Below, one piece after another: positions 13,166 to 22,336 of a DNA stretch of 64,000 nt. Location: contig JABABQ010000056.1 in NCBI GenBank assembly GCA_014238155.1, forward strand, positions 1-64,000. Direction: 5' to 3'. Both the position numbers and the translations under genes were made by a program. Numbering within the stretch: position 1 is the stretch's first letter; every line of letters starts with the position of its first letter. This stretch comes from Rhizobiaceae bacterium. GTDB taxonomy: Bacteria > Pseudomonadota > Alphaproteobacteria > Rhizobiales > Rhizobiaceae. The notes under the pieces are model-generated. The model saw only the letters and a program-made list of their open reading frames with translations, was not told where the DNA came from and made no database searches.

Positions 13166-14206
13166 ATGAAAAAATTTACACTCGCCCTGATGGGCGCAGC
13201 TATGTTGTCAGCTTCTGTTGCTGGCTCGGCTTTTGCTGCTGGCAAGACTATTGGCGTATCCTGGAAAATCTTTCAGGAAGAACGCTGGAAGCGCGATGAA
13301 GCTGTCATCAAAGGTATCGTTGAAGCTAATGGAGACCGCTATATTTCTTCAGATGCGCAGGGTTCTGCCTCAAAGCAGTTGACCGATGTTGAATCCCTGA
13401 TTTCCCAGGGTGCAGACGTATTGTTGATTGTCCCGTTTGATTCTGAAGCAATTCTGCCGGCCGTTGACAAAGCGTCTTCTGAAGGTATCCCAATGATTGC
13501 ATATGATGTGCAGATTGAGCACCCGGATTCACTGTACATTACATTCGACAATGTTGGTGTTGGCCGCTTGATGGCTCAGACAATGCTGGCCAAAGGTAAA
13601 ACTGAAGGCAATTTTGCATTCATCAAAGGCGATCAAGGCGATCCCAACGCGACCTTCCTTTTCGAAGGCATCATGGAAGTGCTGAAGCCAAATATTGATT
13701 CAGGTAAGATCAAGAATGTTGGTGAAGCATTCACCGATGGCTGGAAGCCTGAAAATGCTCAGCGCAACATGGAACAGATGTTGACAGCCAATAACAACAA
13801 TATTGATGCTGTGATTTCTGAAAACGACGGCATGGCCGGTGGCGCAGTTGCTGCATTGGCCGCTCAGGGCATGGCAGGCAATGTGCCAGTGACCGGTCAG
13901 GACGGCGACCTCGCTGCTCTCAACCGCGTTGCTCGCGGCACACAGCTTGTGTCGGTTTGGAAAGACTCGCGCGCACTGGGTAAAGTGGCTGCTGAAGCTG
14001 CTCTGATGCTTTCAGACGGCAAGAAAATGACCGACGTACCAAATGTCGCTCCATTTTCTGGCGGTAAGCGCGGCGTGACCGTTAACTCCATCCTGTTGGC
14101 TCCAACGGCCGTTACCAAAGACAACATGAACGTTGTCATTGATGCGGGCTGGATCAGTAAAGCTGCTGCTTGTGAAGGCGCTCAGGCTGGTGTGTCAGGC
14201 TGCTGA
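13166..14206 (+). CDS. xylF: D-xylose-type ABC transporter periplasmic substrate-binding protein
   Basis: The 346-residue protein has a clear signal peptide ending GSAFA-AG near residue 24. It then reads as a type I periplasmic sugar-binding protein: IGVSWKIFQEERWKRDE, where the aromatic and charged residues match the XylF ligand region, then ISQGADVLLIVPFDSEAI, AFIKGDQGDPNA and VTGQDGDLAALNRV. It binds an aldopentose such as xylose and delivers it to the permease encoded downstream. GGAGG lies about 8 nt before the ATG. Two hairpins separate it from the permease gene, which fits a binding protein made in excess. Confidence 0.9.
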   Translation: MKKFTLALMGAAMLSASVAGSAFAAGKTIGVSWKIFQEERWKRDEAVIKGIVEANGDRYISSDAQGSASKQLTDVESLISQGADVLLIVPFDSEAILPAVDKASSEGIPMIAYDVQIEHPDSLYITFDNVGVGRLMAQTMLAKGKTEGNFAFIKGDQGDPNATFLFEGIMEVLKPNIDSGKIKNVGEAFTDGWKPENAQRNMEQMLTANNNNIDAVISENDGMAGGAVAALAAQGMAGNVPVTGQDGDLAALNRVARGTQLVSVWKDSRALGKVAAEAALMLSDGKKMTDVPNVAPFSGGKRGVTVNSILLAPTAVTKDNMNVVIDAGWISKAAACEGAQAGVSGC

Positions 14207-14227
14207 TTAGCGACCTTTGGTGAAATT

Positions 14228-14295
14228 GATCGGGCGCATTTTGACGCCCGATCTCTTCTGCCTAGGCCGCGCCGCTCTCCCAGTTGCGCGGCCTA
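14228..14295 (+). other. Two tandem perfect hairpins between xylF and xylH
   Basis: Hairpin 1 has a 9-bp stem GATCGGGCG/CGCCCGATC around an 8-nt loop (14228-14253). Hairpin 2 has a 10-bp stem TAGGCCGCGC/GCGCGGCCTA around a 13-nt loop (14263-14295). Neither is followed by a strong T-run, so they are more likely mRNA-stabilising or partially terminating elements than full terminators. Such structures commonly follow binding-protein genes in ABC operons and raise their mRNA level relative to the permease and ATPase. Confidence 0.75.
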
Positions 14296-14391
14296 TTCTT
14301 AAACAACCCAACAATCTGATAAACTGACTGTCCAAGCTGCAGCTGGCCGCGCTGCCTGCATTTTTGATGGTGAGTTCGGGGAGATAAAAAT

Positions 14392-15702
14392 ATGTCCAAT
14401 ATACAACAAGAAGTCGAAGTCAAAGAAAGTGCGCTGGTGAGATTCCTGCGAGCGACTGAAGTCGATACTCGCATGCTGGGTATGATCGCTGCTCTGATGA
14501 TCATCTGGGTGGGGTTTCATATCTATGGCCAGATATTTAATGGCTATGGCGCCTTTTTGACGTCGCGAAATCTTTGGAACCTGTCGGTTCAGACGTCATC
14601 AATCGCAGTTATGGCAACCGGCATGGTGCTGGTTATCGTGACACGGCATATTGACCTGTCGGTCGGCTCGCTACTGGGGGTCACTGCCATGTTGATGGGG
14701 GTTGTTCAGGTTTGGATCTTGCCAAAATATCTTGGCCTGGGTCACCCGATGATCTGGGTCATCACGGTTCTGTTCGGCATTGCGTTTGGCGCGATGATTG
14801 GAGCGTTCCACGGCTTCCTGATCGCCTATTTGGGAATTCCGGCGTTTATTGTGACACTTGGTGGGTTGCTGTTTTGGCGCGGATCGGCCTGGTGGGTTGC
14901 ACGCGGTGAAACCATTGCACCAGTTGACCAGACATTCGCCCTGATTGGAGGTGGCCCCTATGGAACTGTAGGAGCAACCGGTTCGTGGATATTAGGCATT
15001 CTGGTTTGTGCTGCAATTGTCCTGGCGCTGTACTCAGGACGCAAACAACGGATCAAATTTGGATTTCCCTTGCGACCTATGTGGGCGGAATACCTGATCG
15101 CCGGTATCGGATCTGCGGTCACTTTGGGTGCCGTTCTGGTGGTGAATTCATATCCCTGGCCTAAGGGGATCGTGCGACGCTATGCAGAAGCCAATAATAT
15201 CGAAGTGCCGGCGGAAGGACTGTTCATCTCGCATGGATTTGCAATTCCTGTTCTGGTCGCCCTGGCGGTTGGGGTCGGCATGACATTTCTTGCCACCCGT
15301 ACACGCTTTGGTCGGTATGTGTTTGCTATTGGTGGTAATCCAGAAGCCGCTGAATTGGCCGGGATCAACACCAAGAAAATGACTATGATGATCTTTGCTT
15401 TGATGGGGGCATTGACGGGTATATCCGCTGTGATTGCCAGTGCGCGCCTTAACTCTGCAACCAACGCCCTTGGGGCACTGGACGAACTCTATGTCATCGC
15501 TGCGGCGGTTATTGGCGGCACGTCCTTTGCCGGCGGTATCGGCACGATCTACGGCGCCATCCTTGGCGCTCTTGTGATGCAGTCCTTACAATCGGGAATG
15601 GTATTGGTCGGGTTTGACGCTGCCATTCAGCAAATGGTTGTTGGCGGCGTTTTGGTAACGGCCGTCTGGATCGATACTTTGTATCGTAGAAAATCAGTTT
15701 AG
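14392..15702 (+). CDS. xylH: Sugar ABC transporter permease (XylH type)
   Basis: The 436-residue polytopic membrane protein belongs to the ribose/xylose permease family (BPD_transp_2). Family features include VLVIVTRHIDLSVGSLLGV near residue 80, IPAFIVTLGGLLFWRG, FAIGGNPEAAELAGIN before the coupling helix, and the C-terminal ELYVIAAAVIGGTSFAGG. It is longer than ribose permeases, as expected for XylH. It would form the channel for pentose import with the ATPase encoded 13 bp downstream. The first 35 residues are cytoplasmic and charged. The ribosome site before 14392 is GGGGAG. Confidence 0.9.
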   Translation: MSNIQQEVEVKESALVRFLRATEVDTRMLGMIAALMIIWVGFHIYGQIFNGYGAFLTSRNLWNLSVQTSSIAVMATGMVLVIVTRHIDLSVGSLLGVTAMLMGVVQVWILPKYLGLGHPMIWVITVLFGIAFGAMIGAFHGFLIAYLGIPAFIVTLGGLLFWRGSAWWVARGETIAPVDQTFALIGGGPYGTVGATGSWILGILVCAAIVLALYSGRKQRIKFGFPLRPMWAEYLIAGIGSAVTLGAVLVVNSYPWPKGIVRRYAEANNIEVPAEGLFISHGFAIPVLVALAVGVGMTFLATRTRFGRYVFAIGGNPEAAELAGINTKKMTMMIFALMGALTGISAVIASARLNSATNALGALDELYVIAAAVIGGTSFAGGIGTIYGAILGALVMQSLQSGMVLVGFDAAIQQMVVGGVLVTAVWIDTLYRRKSV

Positions 15703-15714
15703 GGAGGCAGGAAC

Positions 15715-16542
15715 ATGGCTAAATCTGCAACAAAAAAAGCAAAAGATACGTCAGCTGATCCCAATGCGGGAAAAACCCCGCTGGTGGAGATGAAAGATAT
15801 CTCCATCGCATTTGGCGGTATCAAGGCGGTCGATCACGCGTCCTGTGATTTGTATCCCGGCGAAGTTGTCGGTTTGCTGGGACACAACGGCGCTGGTAAA
15901 TCGACCTTGATCAAGATTCTGTCGGGTGCATATCCCCGCGACAGCGGACAGATTTTTGTCGATGGATCGGAAGCAACGGTCACCAATCCACGCGACGCCA
16001 AGGGCTACGGCATCGAAACGATCTATCAGACACTGGCGCTTGCCGACAACGTGGACGCTGCCGCCAACCTCTATCTGGGTCGTGAATTGCTGACCCGCTG
16101 GGGAACGCTTGACGATGCGGCAATGGAAGCGGAAACCCGTAAAGTGATGGGGCGGCTAAACCCAAATTTCCAACGCTTCAAAGATCCGGTTAAACAGCTT
16201 TCCGGTGGTCAGCGACAGTCTGTGGCAATTGCCAGGGCGATCCACTTTAACGCCCGCATCCTGATCATGGATGAGCCGACGGCAGCCCTGGGTCCACAAG
16301 AAACCGAACAAGTGGGGGAATTGATCCATCAGTTGAAAGCTGATGGCATTGGCATATTCCTCATCAGCCACGACATTCACGATGTGTTTGATCTGGCCGA
16401 TCGCGTCACCGTCATGAAAAACGGTGCCATTGTCGGATCTGCACGCACCGAAGATGTCACCAAGGACGAAGTGCTTGGTATGATCATCCTGGGTAAATGC
16501 CCCGACGGAGCGATTCCGGGTCCTGGAGCCCTGGCTGCCTGA
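15715..16542 (+). CDS. Sugar ABC transporter ATP-binding protein, single nucleotide-binding domain
   Basis: The 275-residue ATPase has Walker [10 protein letters not shown] near residue 61, a signature motif read as [14 protein letters not shown], Walker [13 protein letters not shown] and a switch His in FLISHDIHD. Canonical XylG, RbsA and AraG proteins carry two such domains in about 500 residues. This one carries one, like the rhizobial FrcA-type ATPases, so it should act as a homodimer. The Q-loop reads IYQTLALAD. The first 20 residues are Lys/Ala-rich and probably flexible. The gene lies 13 bp after xylH with GGGAGGCAGG before the ATG, and a terminator-like hairpin follows. Confidence 0.9.
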   Translation: MAKSATKKAKDTSADPNAGKTPLVEMKDISIAFGGIKAVDHASCDLYPGEVVGLLGHNGAGKSTLIKILSGAYPRDSGQIFVDGSEATVTNPRDAKGYGIETIYQTLALADNVDAAANLYLGRELLTRWGTLDDAAMEAETRKVMGRLNPNFQRFKDPVKQLSGGQRQSVAIARAIHFNARILIMDEPTAALGPQETEQVGELIHQLKADGIGIFLISHDIHDVFDLADRVTVMKNGAIVGSARTEDVTKDEVLGMIILGKCPDGAIPGPGALAA

Positions 16543-16561
16543 GACAAACAATTATCAAGAC

Positions 16562-16595
16562 AGCAGATCGCACTCGATATGCGTTCTGCTTTTTC
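16562..16595 (+). terminator. Probable rho-independent terminator or attenuator before xylA
   Basis: AGCAGA (16562-16567) pairs with TCTGCT (16585-16590), with an inner GCA/TGC pairing, followed by TTTTT. It lies between the transporter ATPase gene and xylA, so it may separate transporter and isomerase transcription or allow partial read-through. Confidence 0.6.
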
Positions 16596-16659
16596 GGTTA
16601 AACCACACCGGGTCGACGCGTGTTGACCGGGTGAAAATCAAACGTGCAGGAGAATATCG

Positions 16660-17988
16660 GTGACTACAGGATTTTTTGGCGGCGGCGATATAACAACCAT
16701 TCCCTTTGAAGGTCCCGACAGCACCAACCCGTTGGCGTTTCGCTATTACGATCCCAATGAAATGGTCATGGGCAAGCGAATGGAAGATCATCTGAGGTTT
16801 GCGGCTTGCTATTGGCACAGTTTCTGCTGGCCCGGCAGCGATCCTTTTGGCGGGCTGACATTTGAGCGTCCCTGGTGGGAAGAAAACTTCAAGGATCCGA
16901 TGCAGGCGGCCAAACTAAAAGCCGATGTGGCGTTTGAAATGTTCACTGCTTTGGGCGTTCCCTATTACTGCTTTCACGATGCTGATGTGAGGCCGGAAGG
17001 CTCAAGCTTTGCTGAAAACACCCGCAATCTGGAAGAGATTGTCAGCTATTTTGAAGAAAAAATGGATCAGACCGGCATGAAACTCTTGTGGGGAACGGCC
17101 AATCTGTTTTCGCAACGACGCTATATGTCGGGTGCCGCGACAAACCCTGATCCGTCAGTCTTCGCCTTTGCAGCTGCAACGGTCAAAACCTGCATTGACG
17201 CCACACACCGTCTGGGAGGCGAAAACTACGTTTTGTGGGGCGGTCGTGAAGGTTATGAAACCCTGCTGAACACCGATCTCAAACGCGAAGATGAGCAGCT
17301 TGGCCGATTCCTCAACCTGGTGGTGGAATATAAGCACAAGATCGGTTTTGAGGGGGCCATATTGATCGAGCCCAAACCTCAGGAGCCAACCAAACATCAA
17401 TATGATTATGATGTGGCTACCGTCTATGGCTTTCTCAAGCGTCATGGTCTGGAAAATGAGGTCAAAGTCAATATCGAACAGGGGCACGCCATTCTGGCCG
17501 GCCATACATTCGAGCATGAATTGGCTCTGGCTGATGCATTGGGCATATTTGGTTCCATTGATATGAACCGCAATGATTATCAGTCCGGTTGGGATACTGA
17601 TCAGTTCCCCAACAATGTGCCGGAAATGGCGCTGGCCTATTATCAGGTGTTGAAGGCTGGTGGGTTCACCACGGGCGGCACAAATTTTGACGCCAAATTG
17701 CGTCGACAGTCGATTGATCCGCAAGACCTTCTGGCAGCACATGTCGGTGGCATGGATTGCTGTGCCCGTGGATTGAAAGCGGCAGCTGCAATGGTTGAAG
17801 ACGGGGCCTTGAGCAATCCGCTGGAACATCGCTATGCAGGTTGGGGGGAGGAATCGGCCAAAAAACTTCTCGCTGGTGAATGGTCGCTGGATCAGATTGC
17901 CGAATGGGTCACTGCTGAAAATGTCAATCCACAACCGGTATCGGGTCGTCAGGAGCAGTTGGAAAATATCGTGAATCGTTACGTTTGA
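16660..17988 (+). CDS. xylA: Xylose isomerase
   Basis: This cytoplasmic enzyme interconverts D-xylose and D-xylulose using two divalent metals. At 442 residues it is a class II, long-N-terminus type. Visible signatures include [19 protein letters not shown], the catalytic His in [13 protein letters not shown], the metal-binding [16 protein letters not shown] and [34 protein letters not shown], and [17 protein letters not shown]. The start is a GTG at 16660 preceded by GCAGGAGA. No xylulokinase gene follows, so xylB must be elsewhere if the pathway is complete. Confidence 0.96.
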   Translation: MTTGFFGGGDITTIPFEGPDSTNPLAFRYYDPNEMVMGKRMEDHLRFAACYWHSFCWPGSDPFGGLTFERPWWEENFKDPMQAAKLKADVAFEMFTALGVPYYCFHDADVRPEGSSFAENTRNLEEIVSYFEEKMDQTGMKLLWGTANLFSQRRYMSGAATNPDPSVFAFAAATVKTCIDATHRLGGENYVLWGGREGYETLLNTDLKREDEQLGRFLNLVVEYKHKIGFEGAILIEPKPQEPTKHQYDYDVATVYGFLKRHGLENEVKVNIEQGHAILAGHTFEHELALADALGIFGSIDMNRNDYQSGWDTDQFPNNVPEMALAYYQVLKAGGFTTGGTNFDAKLRRQSIDPQDLLAAHVGGMDCCARGLKAAAAMVEDGALSNPLEHRYAGWGEESAKKLLAGEWSLDQIAEWVTAENVNPQPVSGRQEQLENIVNRYV

Positions 17989-18076
17989 CGTTTGCCGCCG
18001 ATGACTGTTCTCCGGTAAGTTGGGAAACATGCGGTGACATACTGCAGTTTCCAAGCAACTCCAGAACAGGCTTCAC

Positions 18077-18763
18077 ATGGGCATCGCCATAATTTTTCCC
18101 CAGCGCAAATGGTTTGCTGAATTCATCGGCACTGCGTTCCTTTTAGCAACGGTCGTCGGATCGGGCATTATGGCTGAGCAACTGGCCGGTGGAAATGTCG
18201 CCATCGCCCTGCTTGGCAATACCCTTCCCACGGGTGCCATTCTTGTCGTGCTGATCACCATGTTGGGGCCCATCTCTGGCGCCCATTTTAACCCGGCCGT
18301 ATCAGTCGTTTTTGCTTTGCGTAAAGAACTTTCCTGGGACCAGTGCGGCATCTATGTCCTGTTTCAGATCGCTGGTGGCATTATCGGTGTCTGGGCGGCT
18401 CATTTGATGTTTGATGACTCGCTTTTGCAGTTTTCCACAAAGGCCCGTACCGGTGGTGCGCAATGGTTCGCAGAAGCTGTCGCAACCTTTGGTCTGGTAT
18501 TTACAATCCTGGCAACGCTGAAGGCACGGGCGGATGCGGTGGCCATGGCGGTCGGGCTCTATATCACAGCAGCCTATTGGTTCACTGCATCTACAAGCTT
18601 TGCCAATCCGGCTGTCACCATCGCGCGCGGGCTTTCAGACACATTCGCCGGGATCAGGCCGATTGACGTTCCGGGTTTTGTTGTTGCTCAGTTGGTCGCT
18701 GGAGTACTGGCCTGGCTGGTATGTAAGTGGTTGTTGCAGGACCAGGGCCGGGTGCAAGGCTGA
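18077..18763 (+). CDS. MIP-family channel (aquaglyceroporin, AqpS-like), probable arsenite efflux channel
   Basis: The 228-residue six-helix membrane protein has both NPA half-loops (GAHFNPAVSVV near residue 74 and SFANPAVTIARG near 176) and the N-terminal EFIGTAFLLATVVGSG of MIP channels. The stop overlaps the arsC start by one base (TGATG). In rhizobia an aquaglyceroporin (AqpS) next to arsC replaces the usual ArsB pump: ArsC reduces arsenate to arsenite, which leaves through the channel down its gradient. That known pairing supports the same role here. No arsR is seen, so regulation is unknown. A weak xylA-linked role cannot be excluded. Confidence 0.82.
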   Translation: MGIAIIFPQRKWFAEFIGTAFLLATVVGSGIMAEQLAGGNVAIALLGNTLPTGAILVVLITMLGPISGAHFNPAVSVVFALRKELSWDQCGIYVLFQIAGGIIGVWAAHLMFDDSLLQFSTKARTGGAQWFAEAVATFGLVFTILATLKARADAVAMAVGLYITAAYWFTASTSFANPAVTIARGLSDTFAGIRPIDVPGFVVAQLVAGVLAWLVCKWLLQDQGRVQG

Positions 18764-19137
18764 TGGCCATTGTCATTCACCACAACCCTGATTGCGGAAC
18801 GTCCAGAAATGCGTTGGCAATGATCAGGGGGTCCGGTGAGGAGCCCGTTATTATTGACTATCTGAAAACCGGTTGGACCCGTCCGCAATTGCAGGGGTTA
18901 TTTGCCGCTGCCGATCTGACACCACGCCAGGCCCTGCGGACGACAAAATCACCAGCAGAAGAACTTGGTCTGCTTGATCCTGCCATCAGCGATGAGGCGC
19001 TGCTGGATGCGATGCTGGAGCATCCGGTTCTTGTTAACCGCCCGATAGTCTGTTCACCAAAGGGGGTCGCTTTGTGCCGACCCTCAGAAGCTGTGCTGCG
19101 GTTGCTCACAGACCAACCGACAGAACAGCCATTGTGA
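18763..19137 (+). CDS. arsC: Arsenate reductase, glutaredoxin-dependent (ArsC family)
   Basis: The 124-residue cytosolic protein starts MAIVIHHNPDCGTSRNAL, with the catalytic Cys at position 11 in the HNPDCGTSRN motif of the ArsC/Spx fold. Later family features are DYLKTGWTR, RTTKSPAEELG, and LVNRPIVCSPKGVALCRPSE with the Arg in NRPIV. It reduces arsenate to arsenite using glutathione and glutaredoxin. The start codon overlaps the aquaporin stop by one base, so the two are translationally coupled. Confidence 0.92.
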   Translation: MAIVIHHNPDCGTSRNALAMIRGSGEEPVIIDYLKTGWTRPQLQGLFAAADLTPRQALRTTKSPAEELGLLDPAISDEALLDAMLEHPVLVNRPIVCSPKGVALCRPSEAVLRLLTDQPTEQPL

Positions 19138-19195
19138 TCAAACCAATCACATCAACAATTACCTTGATCCGTTGATCCGGGTCTGGAATTTCTGA

Positions 19196-19777
19196 TCAAC
19201 CTTTCGGTAAATCTTTGGACGATTCAATGACCGAGCCGAGCAATCCATAGTCGATGGCCTGGTCTGTGGTCAGCCAGAAATCCCGGTGCGTATCCTTGCT
19301 GATTTTTTCGCGAGTCTGGCCCGTGGCTTCGGAAAACAGCTTGTCGAAACGTTCGCGCATTTGACGGATTTGCTCGGCCTGAATCTCGATATCTGAAGCC
19401 TGGCCACCCACACCACCGCTTGGTTGGTGCAACAGGAAGCGCGTATTGGGCAGGCAAAAACGATTCTCTTTCTCCGCAGAAATGAAGATCAGCGCTCCGG
19501 CGCTGGCGACCCAGCCACTGCCGATGCAACGCACTACGGGCGTGATAAATTTGGAGATGTCATGAACCATATCACCAGATTCTACATGACCGCCGGGAGA
19601 AGAGATAAACAGATTGATCGGGTCATCGCTGACTTCCGCCAGAGCAAGAAGTTGGGTTGCAACATTCTTCGCGACCTTGTCGTCGATAGTTCCGGTCACC
19701 AGCACATTGCGGCTGTTGAACAAAAGTTCACCGGCCTTGCTTTGATCGTCTTTTTCCTTCTTGGGGCTATCCGCCAT
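19196..19777 (-). CDS. ClpP-family serine protease, paralogue separate from clpX
   Basis: The 193-residue protein carries a ClpP catalytic triad: Ser92 in [11 protein letters not shown], His117 in [10 protein letters not shown] and Asp166 in [10 protein letters not shown]. The nucleophile loop differs from canonical ClpP (AASMGA), and the N-terminal 15 residues are Lys/Asp-rich instead of the axial-loop sequence, which points to a secondary ClpP-like protein. No clpX, clpA or tig gene is nearby. The start at 19777 (MADSPKK) is chosen for AAGGA about 7 nt upstream; an in-frame Met 23 codons earlier lacks one. Known double-ring ClpP paralogues form mixed complexes, so that is possible here. Confidence 0.88.
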   Translation of the reverse strand: MADSPKKEKDDQSKAGELLFNSRNVLVTGTIDDKVAKNVATQLLALAEVSDDPINLFISSPGGHVESGDMVHDISKFITPVVRCIGSGWVASAGALIFISAEKENRFCLPNTRFLLHQPSGGVGGQASDIEIQAEQIRQMRERFDKLFSEATGQTREKISKDTHRDFWLTTDQAIDYGLLGSVIESSKDLPKG

Positions 19778-19970
19778 TTGTGGTCCTTCCGTTTGACCTA
19801 TGCGCTGGCGCGAATCGTCTGTCCGACCAGGTGATTTGCACAGCAATTTGAGTCGCCAAGAAATAGGTGATGTGGTGTGGTTTGTGAAGGCATAGAGCTG
19901 ATTTCACTGGCACTTGGCATACCGATAGCCGGAACTTACCGATGATCGGCATAACTGAGCTGGATTGGCC

Positions 19971-20927
19971 TTAAAGATATTGCCAATTTTGCTGATCCAG
20001 CAGGGTGATTGCCCTGACAATATTTTTAAACGCCTGTTTTGCACGATTGACGGAATGGCGGGCAAGTAAATAGGAATGAACCAGTCCCAACTCTTCAATA
20101 AACTGCGCTTTTCCTCCCGCCCGATTTACTTTTTCACAATAATTGAAACCTTCGTCGCGCAGCGGATCGCATTGAGCTGAAAAGATGATCGTAGGCGGCA
20201 AATTGGTGAAATCAGGATCGAACAGCGGAGACAGCTCTTTTCGGTCCCACATGGACAGATCACCGTCGGTTCTCATCCTGGCATAGTAGATCATATCTTC
20301 AGTGGTCAGCATCGGTGCTTCGGCATGTTCCACACAGGAGCCTTTTGTCCAATCGCTTCCAAGCGTCGGATAAACCAATACCTGGCCGATGGGCCGACGC
20401 GCCTCTCGTCTGCTGGCATGGGCAAGCGCTGCGGCAAGGTTTCCGCCGGCACTGTCTCCCAACAGGATTATTGGCTTTTGAGACTGGCTGATCAGATGTC
20501 TATAGACACCAATGACATCGTCATAATCTGCTGGAAAATGGTGCTCTGGAGCCAGCCGATAGTCGACTGCGGTGAGGTTGAGGCCAGTGGCCTTGCAAAT
20601 TTCAGCGCAATAGCTGTCGTGGCTGTGCAGCCCACCAACAACAAATCCACCGCCGTGAAAATACAGGATCTGAGCATTTTCTTCGATATTGTTGCAGCTG
20701 TACAAACGGCATGGAATTTCATGTTCTGCCCCGGATACTGCGGTGTCTTGCGCCGTTACATCTTCGGGGTGTTTTACGGCAAAAGAATTGCATAAGCCGT
20801 TGTAAGCTTCTCGTTGTTTGTGAACTGATATGTTCACAGCATCCGGTGGATACCAGCGCTGGGTTTTGTCAATAAATGCCCAGGTCTCTTCGTCGACCAG
20901 TTCCAAGTATTTATCGGGAATTGGCAT
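19971..20927 (-). CDS. Alpha/beta hydrolase, HSL-family esterase
   Basis: The product of about 318 residues has the hormone-sensitive-lipase family oxyanion motif YFHGGGFVVGG and the nucleophile elbow LLGDSAGGNLA, followed by DPLRDEGFNYCEK, which should supply the acid, and LVHSYL with the His. It is a cytosolic carboxylesterase on short acyl esters or a lactone. The start at 20927 (MPIPDKYLEL) lies 17 nt inside the FAD-oxidoreductase gene, suggesting coupled translation. The operon cupin-oxidoreductase-esterase suggests a small catabolic pathway of unknown substrate. Confidence 0.85.
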   Translation of the reverse strand: MPIPDKYLELVDEETWAFIDKTQRWYPPDAVNISVHKQREAYNGLCNSFAVKHPEDVTAQDTAVSGAEHEIPCRLYSCNNIEENAQILYFHGGGFVVGGLHSHDSYCAEICKATGLNLTAVDYRLAPEHHFPADYDDVIGVYRHLISQSQKPIILLGDSAGGNLAAALAHASRREARRPIGQVLVYPTLGSDWTKGSCVEHAEAPMLTTEDMIYYARMRTDGDLSMWDRKELSPLFDPDFTNLPPTIIFSAQCDPLRDEGFNYCEKVNRAGGKAQFIEELGLVHSYLLARHSVNRAKQAFKNIVRAITLLDQQNWQYL

Positions 20928-22233
20928 TTTTGCCTCTTTTAGCAAATCTGTGATATCTGAACGGCTCGGGATCGACACAGGGCTCTTCCCCGCACACAAG
21001 TTGAGCCATCAGGCGACCAGCTCCGGGGCCTAGCCCGAATCCATGCCCTGAAAACCCGGTTGCCATGAAAAATCCTTCAAGCTCATCTACTTCGGAAATA
21101 ATCGGTACGACATCGGGTGTTACATCGATGGCACCGCCCCATTGCTCGATAATCTGAACGTCGTTAAACACTGGCAGGGCGTTTTTTAGAGAGCGCAGAG
21201 TTGCTTTTTGAATCGATGAATTGGGTTCCGGCGCCAGAATTCGAACCAGCTCAAATGGACTGGTCTCATCTGCCTGCCAATGTCGTTTTAGACGAGCCTC
21301 ATCGAGAAACCGCCGACCAATACGGATCTTATAATCCCGCCATTCCTCCTTCAGCAGCGGCCAAAAGTCAGGTAACAGTCTAAAACTGTCTGGCATCACG
21401 TCTGCAATGCTCAATGTTCCGTGGGCAAGTGTGTATCCGCCGTCAAGCCGCTTGCGTATGGCAAAGTCTGCCATGGATACCGAAATATCAATTCCTGCTT
21501 CCATTGGCATGGTCCGCATGACCGAATTGATGACAGTCAACTGGGGAAGGGCAATGCCGATATTGTGACAAAACCGGCGAGACCAGGCTCCTCCTGCCAA
21601 CACCACACTGTCACAAGCGATTTCGCCACGTTCAGTGATTACGCCGCTTACTTTTCCTGCTTGCCGCGCCAGCGTACGAACAGCGCAGTTTTGCAGCACG
21701 ATAACCCCGGCTCGCTGGGCCGCTCTAGCCATTGCAGGAACAGCAAGCGTCGGTTCTGCGCGGCCATCGTTGGGTGTGTACAATCCGCCCAGCCAGTTCG
21801 CCGCTGCACCCGGTGTGATCTGGTATGCTTTTTCCGGCGAAATCATGTGTGAGGACAGACCGAATTCATCGGCATAAGTGTCGAACCATTTTTGCCGTTT
21901 TTCGAGCTGCGACCGGCTGTTGCACAGATAGGCGATTCCACACTCTCGGTATCCGACATCTTCGCCGACCAGCTGATGCATCTGGCGCCACATCTGCATT
22001 GAAACCTGCATCAATGGCAATTCTCTTGGATCACGCCCCATTTGCCGACACCAGCCCCAATTGCGGCTGGATTGTTCGCCGGCGACAATGCCTTTTTCGC
22101 AGACTGCCACGCGTAAGCCGCGTTCTAACAACTCGATTGCGGTTGATATCCCGGCAATGCCGGCACCAATGACAACGACATCGACCTTGGATGGCTGATC
22201 TTGTGTGTCGGGGACAGGATCGGGTGCAGGCAT
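20911..22233 (-). CDS. FAD-dependent oxidoreductase, DAO/glycine-oxidase superfamily
   Basis: The 440-residue protein has an N-terminal Rossmann dinucleotide fold VDVVVIGAGIAGISTAIELLE and the following VCEKG acid. It also has SSRNWGWCRQMGRDPREL and a C-terminal FAD loop FMATGFSGHGFGLGPGAGRLMAQL, as in D-amino-acid, sarcosine or gamma-glutamylputrescine oxidases. The FAD would be bound tightly; whether covalently cannot be told. The substrate, probably an amine or amino acid, is not identifiable. It sits between a cupin gene (103 bp upstream) and an esterase gene that it overlaps by 17 nt. Confidence 0.87.
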   Translation of the reverse strand: MPAPDPVPDTQDQPSKVDVVVIGAGIAGISTAIELLERGLRVAVCEKGIVAGEQSSRNWGWCRQMGRDPRELPLMQVSMQMWRQMHQLVGEDVGYRECGIAYLCNSRSQLEKRQKWFDTYADEFGLSSHMISPEKAYQITPGAAANWLGGLYTPNDGRAEPTLAVPAMARAAQRAGVIVLQNCAVRTLARQAGKVSGVITERGEIACDSVVLAGGAWSRRFCHNIGIALPQLTVINSVMRTMPMEAGIDISVSMADFAIRKRLDGGYTLAHGTLSIADVMPDSFRLLPDFWPLLKEEWRDYKIRIGRRFLDEARLKRHWQADETSPFELVRILAPEPNSSIQKATLRSLKNALPVFNDVQIIEQWGGAIDVTPDVVPIISEVDELEGFFMATGFSGHGFGLGPGAGRLMAQLVCGEEPCVDPEPFRYHRFAKRGKNANSR

Positions 22234-22336
22234 GGATTACCGCGCAACGGAATGAATACCGGCAAACTCCATCAGGAATTTAACATGTAATCAAGCCACC
22301 ACCTGCCGACCGCCCGTTGATCGCCCGGTTCGACCA

